The position numbers were made by a program, and so were the translations under genes. Positions 60,850 to 64,000 of a stretch of 64,000 nucleotides of DNA are shown here, one piece after another; positions within the stretch are counted from its first letter, which is position 1; the number at the start of each line of letters is the position of its first letter. Under the pieces are notes generated by a model. That model ran no database searches. It was not told where the DNA came from and worked only from the letters and a program-made list of their open reading frames with translations. The stretch comes from SZUA-36 sp963749115 (GTDB lineage Bacteria; Pseudomonadota; Gammaproteobacteria; Xanthomonadales; SZUA-36): NCBI GenBank assembly GCA_963749115.1, contig CAVVLP010000006.1:1-64000 (forward strand), written 5' to 3'.

Positions 60850-61362
60850 ATCGATGATTTTCTATACAGGAAGCGAATGGAAGCGATTGGGACTTTATGT
60901 GAATTATTGCAACGGCTTAGGTTTTTATGCCTCAAAAACGCATAATTTCCAGTCACACATCTCCGATCACGCCTCCACAATCGATTTTTATGCACAAGTT
61001 GAGTCACCAAATAAAAAAACATGAGCTTAATGCATTTGTTGATATAAAATTATGCAAAACATATTGTATGTGTTTGTTTTTTATTATTTTTCATAGATTC
61101 AACGCTCGAATCGAGGTTCAGGCAATCTTAACACGACGGTTACGGCTTACTCCCAACACAATTTTACTCACAGAGTTATCCACAGAACGGGCACCCGTAA
61201 CACCTGACCAGTATGACCGGCGCAAAAAATCACGACTTTTACTATCGGTCATGACCAATAAATTACCGTTAACCGGTGTCAATCGTTTTCAGCGTTGGTT
61301 CAAACGTTTACAATATGTCGCTTTCGTGTTGCCTTTTTGGCAATCGCTCACAGGACTGTTTC
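60850..61362. promoter_or_regulatory. Divergent region upstream of argS
   Basis: The 513-base gap between the permease gene and argS is AT-rich and holds no convincing gene; an open frame at 60927-61379 has no recognisable domain and runs into argS. A perfect DnaA box (TTATCCACA, 61176-61184) is present but isolated. Promoters for both genes are presumably here. Confidence 0.45.
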
Positions 61363-63123
61363 TTGAAAGAACACATTGAAGAATTATTAATTCAGTCTCT
61401 CCTGCACCTGATACGTGATGAGCTATTAAGCGCAGATTGCGAAATCACGCCTCAATTGGAGCGCACCCGTACACCCGAACATGGTGAGTTTGCCTCAAAC
61501 ATCGCCATGGTACTCGCCAAGCGCGCCGGTAAACCTCCCCTTGAACTGGCGCAAATGATTGTCGACAAGATGCCACCTTCGCGGCAACTTAACCACGCGG
61601 AAATCGCCGGCAAGGGGTTCATTAATTTTCATATGAACCAGGTTGCCCTGACCACCGTCGTCAAGGATATCCTTTATCACGGCGACAGTTATGGACACGT
61701 ACCGCTGCATCCAGGGCACGAAGTCACCGTTGAGTTTGTTTCTGCCAATCCGACCGGACCCTTGCACGTAGGCCATGGCCGGGGTGCCGCTTACGGGGCC
61801 AGCCTTGCAAGCATCCTCCAGGCTTCAGGCTACCCGGTTCAGCGCGAGTATTATGTCAATGACAATGGCCGGCAGATGGATATCCTTGCCGTCAGCGTCT
61901 GGTTACGCTACCTGGAACTGTGTGGCGAACAAATTCGTTTTCCGGAAAACGGTTACCGCGGTGACTACATCTACGATATTGCCCGCGAAGTTCGTAAAGA
62001 AGTAGGTGATAAATGGCGATTTAAAGGGCATGAAGTCACCGATGGTTTGCCACCTGATGAAGATGAGGGTGGCAATCGCGAGACCCATATCGATGCTTTC
62101 ATCGACCGGGCCAGGGAATCACTGGGGCATGCGGGTTACCTGGTTTTCTTTGAGACATCAGTGAATAGTATTCTCAACGACATTCAAAAGGACCTGTCGG
62201 ACTTTGGAGTTCATTTTGATCACTGGTTCAGTGAAAAGGAGCTGGAAGACAGCGCCGCAATCAGGCGTGCCATTGAACGTCTTGAGGAAAACGGACACCT
62301 GTACGTAAAGGATGGCGCAACCTGGTTTCGCGCATCCGAACTTGGCGACGAAAAAGACCGCGTTATCATCCGTGAAAATGGCCGTTCGACCTACTTTGCA
62401 TCCGACATCGCCTATTTCCTGAACAAAATGGAACGTGGTTTTAAAAAGGCCCTTTACATCTTTGGTGCCGATCATCACGGTTACATGGCGCGATTGAGGG
62501 CAGCTGCTCTTGGATTGGGTGAAGATCCTGACCGTCTTGAAATATTGCTGGTCCAGTTTGCCGTGCTTTACCGCGATGGCGAGAAAGTCTCCATGTCTAC
62601 ACGTTCCGGCCAGTTCATCACCCTCCGGGAATTACGGGAGGAAGTTGGCAGTGATGCGGCCCGGTTCTTTTACGTGATGCGCTCGCACGAGCAGCACCTG
62701 GATTTCGACCTTGACCTGGCCAAATCCCGGACCAATGAAAACCCGGTTTACTACATCCAATACGCGCATGCGCGAATCTGCAGTGTTTTCCGGAACCTCG
62801 AACAAACGGATGAAACACACAACCAGGCCATCGGCGAAGCCGCACTGAACCTGTTAACCGAGCCCAACGAGACCCTGTTGTTGCGTGCCCTGAGCCGTTA
62901 CCCGGAAGTTATTGAGTCTTCCGCCCGTTTACGTGCTCCACATCAGCTTGCCCACTACCTGCAAGAGTTGGCTACCGAATTCCACGCCTATTACAATTCA
63001 CATCAATTTCTTGTTGATGATGAAAACATCAGGAATGTGCGATTGAACCTGATACTTGCGACGCGTATTGTTCTGGCCAATGGCCTGGCACTGCTCGGAA
63101 TTTCAGCACCGGAAGCAATGTAA
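61363..63123 (+). CDS. argS: Arginyl-tRNA synthetase
   Basis: A 586-residue class I enzyme that charges tRNA-Arg. The HIGH-type motif GPLHVGHGRG and the modified KMSKS segment KVSMSTRSGQ are present, with the anticodon-binding helical C-terminus. TTG at 61363 is taken as start because AGGA lies about seven bases upstream and the family N-terminus (KEHIEELLIQSL) begins there; an ATG at 61276 would add 29 atypical residues. The SPOR gene follows after one base. Confidence 0.94.
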   Translation: MKEHIEELLIQSLLHLIRDELLSADCEITPQLERTRTPEHGEFASNIAMVLAKRAGKPPLELAQMIVDKMPPSRQLNHAEIAGKGFINFHMNQVALTTVVKDILYHGDSYGHVPLHPGHEVTVEFVSANPTGPLHVGHGRGAAYGASLASILQASGYPVQREYYVNDNGRQMDILAVSVWLRYLELCGEQIRFPENGYRGDYIYDIAREVRKEVGDKWRFKGHEVTDGLPPDEDEGGNRETHIDAFIDRARESLGHAGYLVFFETSVNSILNDIQKDLSDFGVHFDHWFSEKELEDSAAIRRAIERLEENGHLYVKDGATWFRASELGDEKDRVIIRENGRSTYFASDIAYFLNKMERGFKKALYIFGADHHGYMARLRAAALGLGEDPDRLEILLVQFAVLYRDGEKVSMSTRSGQFITLRELREEVGSDAARFFYVMRSHEQHLDFDLDLAKSRTNENPVYYIQYAHARICSVFRNLEQTDETHNQAIGEAALNLLTEPNETLLLRALSRYPEVIESSARLRAPHQLAHYLQELATEFHAYYNSHQFLVDDENIRNVRLNLILATRIVLANGLALLGISAPEAM

Positions 63124-63124
63124 T

Positions 63125-63718
63125 ATGGCAGTCAAACGCAAATCAGCCGGTAACCGTCGTGGAGCCAAAAGCAAAGCCTCAAGAGGCATCCCTGCATGGT
63201 TCTGGTTGCTCGGAGGCATTCTGATTGGATTGGGTGCCGCAGTCTTTTTGATGGTAAGAGGGTATTTACCGGATATTCAGCAACATTTACCCACGCTCGA
63301 CAGCAAGTCTGCCGAACCCGATCAATCCGCTCTCATCGAAGAAGAAATTGCCAAGCCCAAGAAACCGCGCTATGATTTTTTTACGGTTTTACCGGAAATG
63401 GAAGTCGTTGTTCCTGAGCAGGAATTGAGCCGTAAAGCCGATAAGACCGAACCGGTTACCAATTCATCAATCTCCTCTGTCCAGGACCAGTATATTCTGC
63501 AAGCGGGTTCATTCCGCAATGCAACGGATGCCGAACAAATGAAAGCCCGGCTAGCAATGTTGGGCTCAATGGCGACCGTTCAGAAGGTTACGGTTAATGG
63601 TCAAACCTGGCACCGGGTGCGAATCGGACCTTTCCAGGGTGCTCGCAAGGCCGACGAAATACGCCGCATGTTATCCGACAACAAGATTGATACCCTGGTC
63701 ATGAAAGCCAACCCCTGA
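63125..63718 (+). CDS. SPOR-domain membrane protein
   Basis: A 197-residue protein with a basic N-terminus, one membrane helix (about 24-44) and a C-terminal SPOR domain (about 120-197: YILQAGSFRNATDAEQMKARL through VRIGPFQGARKADEIRRML). SPOR domains bind septal peptidoglycan stripped of stem peptides. The ATG at 63125 follows the argS stop directly. The argS-SPOR pair is common in gammaproteobacteria, where the protein is often called FtsN-like; a divisome role is plausible. Confidence 0.9.
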   Translation: MAVKRKSAGNRRGAKSKASRGIPAWFWLLGGILIGLGAAVFLMVRGYLPDIQQHLPTLDSKSAEPDQSALIEEEIAKPKKPRYDFFTVLPEMEVVVPEQELSRKADKTEPVTNSSISSVQDQYILQAGSFRNATDAEQMKARLAMLGSMATVQKVTVNGQTWHRVRIGPFQGARKADEIRRMLSDNKIDTLVMKANP

Positions 63719-63758
63719 AAGCCCCCAGCCTGACTCTCCCCCGCTCCGTTTAGGAAAT

Positions 63759-63808
63759 TTTAAGCGGAGGTTAAGCGAACGTTTAGAGTGATTTAAGCGC
63801 AGATTAAG
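63759..63808 (+). promoter_or_regulatory. Array of five PmrA/QseB-like half sites at 11-bp spacing
   Basis: TTTAAG (63759), GTTAAG (63770), GTTTAG (63781), TTTAAG (63792) and ATTAAG (63803) start exactly 11 bases apart. Spacing with five bases between hexamers matches the PmrA/QseB box (HTTAAG-N5-HTTAAG) of OmpR-family regulators. The target gene probably lies beyond the window to the right. Confidence 0.6.
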
Positions 63809-64000
63809 CCAGCCGGCGTTATGGTTGAACCGTGTTGTGAAACGCTGTAGCGATTCACCTGTATCGATTCAGACCGTATACCAGTTTGAGTCGACGGTCG
63901 TGCGTTGGAGATGTTATCGGGGAAAAGCCATTACTGACAGATGAGATGTCTGGCGAAATTGGCTTGAATTGGAGATAGATGTATCTATTGTCTTAATTTT
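63809..64000. other. Intergenic end of window
   Basis: No coding sequence or RNA gene is recognised in the last 190 bases. The region probably contains the promoter or leader of a gene beyond the window. Confidence 0.4.

Noticed and set aside
61176..61184. Perfect DnaA box TTATCCACA
   Set aside because: A single isolated box without a cluster, AT-rich unwinding repeats or oriC neighbours such as dnaA, gidA or rnpA does not support an origin.
60927..61379. A 150-codon open frame before argS
   Set aside because: It runs into the argS start and shows no family features; low-complexity AT-rich sequence explains its openness.

Overview
The window reads as chromosomal sequence from a free-living gammaproteobacterium with versatile respiration. 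The class is suggested by housekeeping neighbourhoods typical of that group: tyrS beside a peptidoglycan endopeptidase and anmK, a DUF3426 zinc-ribbon gene followed by fis-purH-purD, xthA divergent from pyrE, PlsB-type acyltransferase, and argS followed by a SPOR protein. The order cannot be fixed from sequence alone. No rRNA, tRNA, CRISPR array, phage or transposase gene was recognised.

Layout. 1-690: gene-poor, with a composite hairpin repeat. 693-9603: acyl-CoA dehydrogenase, TauE exporter, M19 dipeptidase, Nudix, tyrA and tyrS on one side; divergent M23 endopeptidase and anmK on the other. 9604-22687: an accessory block of secreted proteins. It holds two large paralogous Cys-rich proteins with a shared head and different tails, CRTAC1/ASPIC-UnbV FG-GAP proteins (one truncated), a TPR membrane protein, a DsbA-like thiol oxidoreductase and a HEAT-like secreted protein. 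22688-24020: nitrilase-family hydrolase and a second copy of the composite repeat. 24052-32124: a TPR/FG-GAP lipoprotein and a CRTAC1 protein, divergent from a membrane protein that joins a possible b-heme four-helix domain, five c-type hemes and TPRs. 33128-43564: the most interesting region. Two cytochrome/FeS/NrfD modules resemble the nine-heme (Nhc) and octaheme (Ohc) complexes of Desulfovibrio. Between and before them lie a c-heme sensor histidine kinase with a zinc-ribbon-like insertion in its ATPase domain and two response regulators whose output is a GcvH-like domain without a lipoyl lysine. Both modules have near-identical FNR/ANR/DNR-like boxes upstream. 43571-63718: housekeeping genes (ampG-like, xthA, pyrE, fis, purH, purD, uvrD-like helicase, hydrolase, pyrF, plsB, TRAP transporter parts, argS, SPOR). 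63719-64000: an array of five 11-bp-spaced PmrA/QseB-like half sites facing out of the window.

How the parts fit. The NrfD modules probably exchange electrons between the quinone pool and periplasmic multiheme cytochromes. No catalytic terminal reductase is encoded nearby, and the embedded kinase and regulators probably tune the modules to redox state. The DsbA-like protein sits between the two disulfide-rich paralogs and may serve them.

Quality caution. At least seven genes carry a single-base frame change (tyrS, both Cys-rich paralogs, the DsbA-like gene, the TPR gene, the first GcvH-type regulator, plsB). Several lie in short homopolymers and tyrS and plsB are normally essential, so uncorrected sequencing or assembly indels are the likeliest explanation. 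Broken genes are listed as their separate open pieces.
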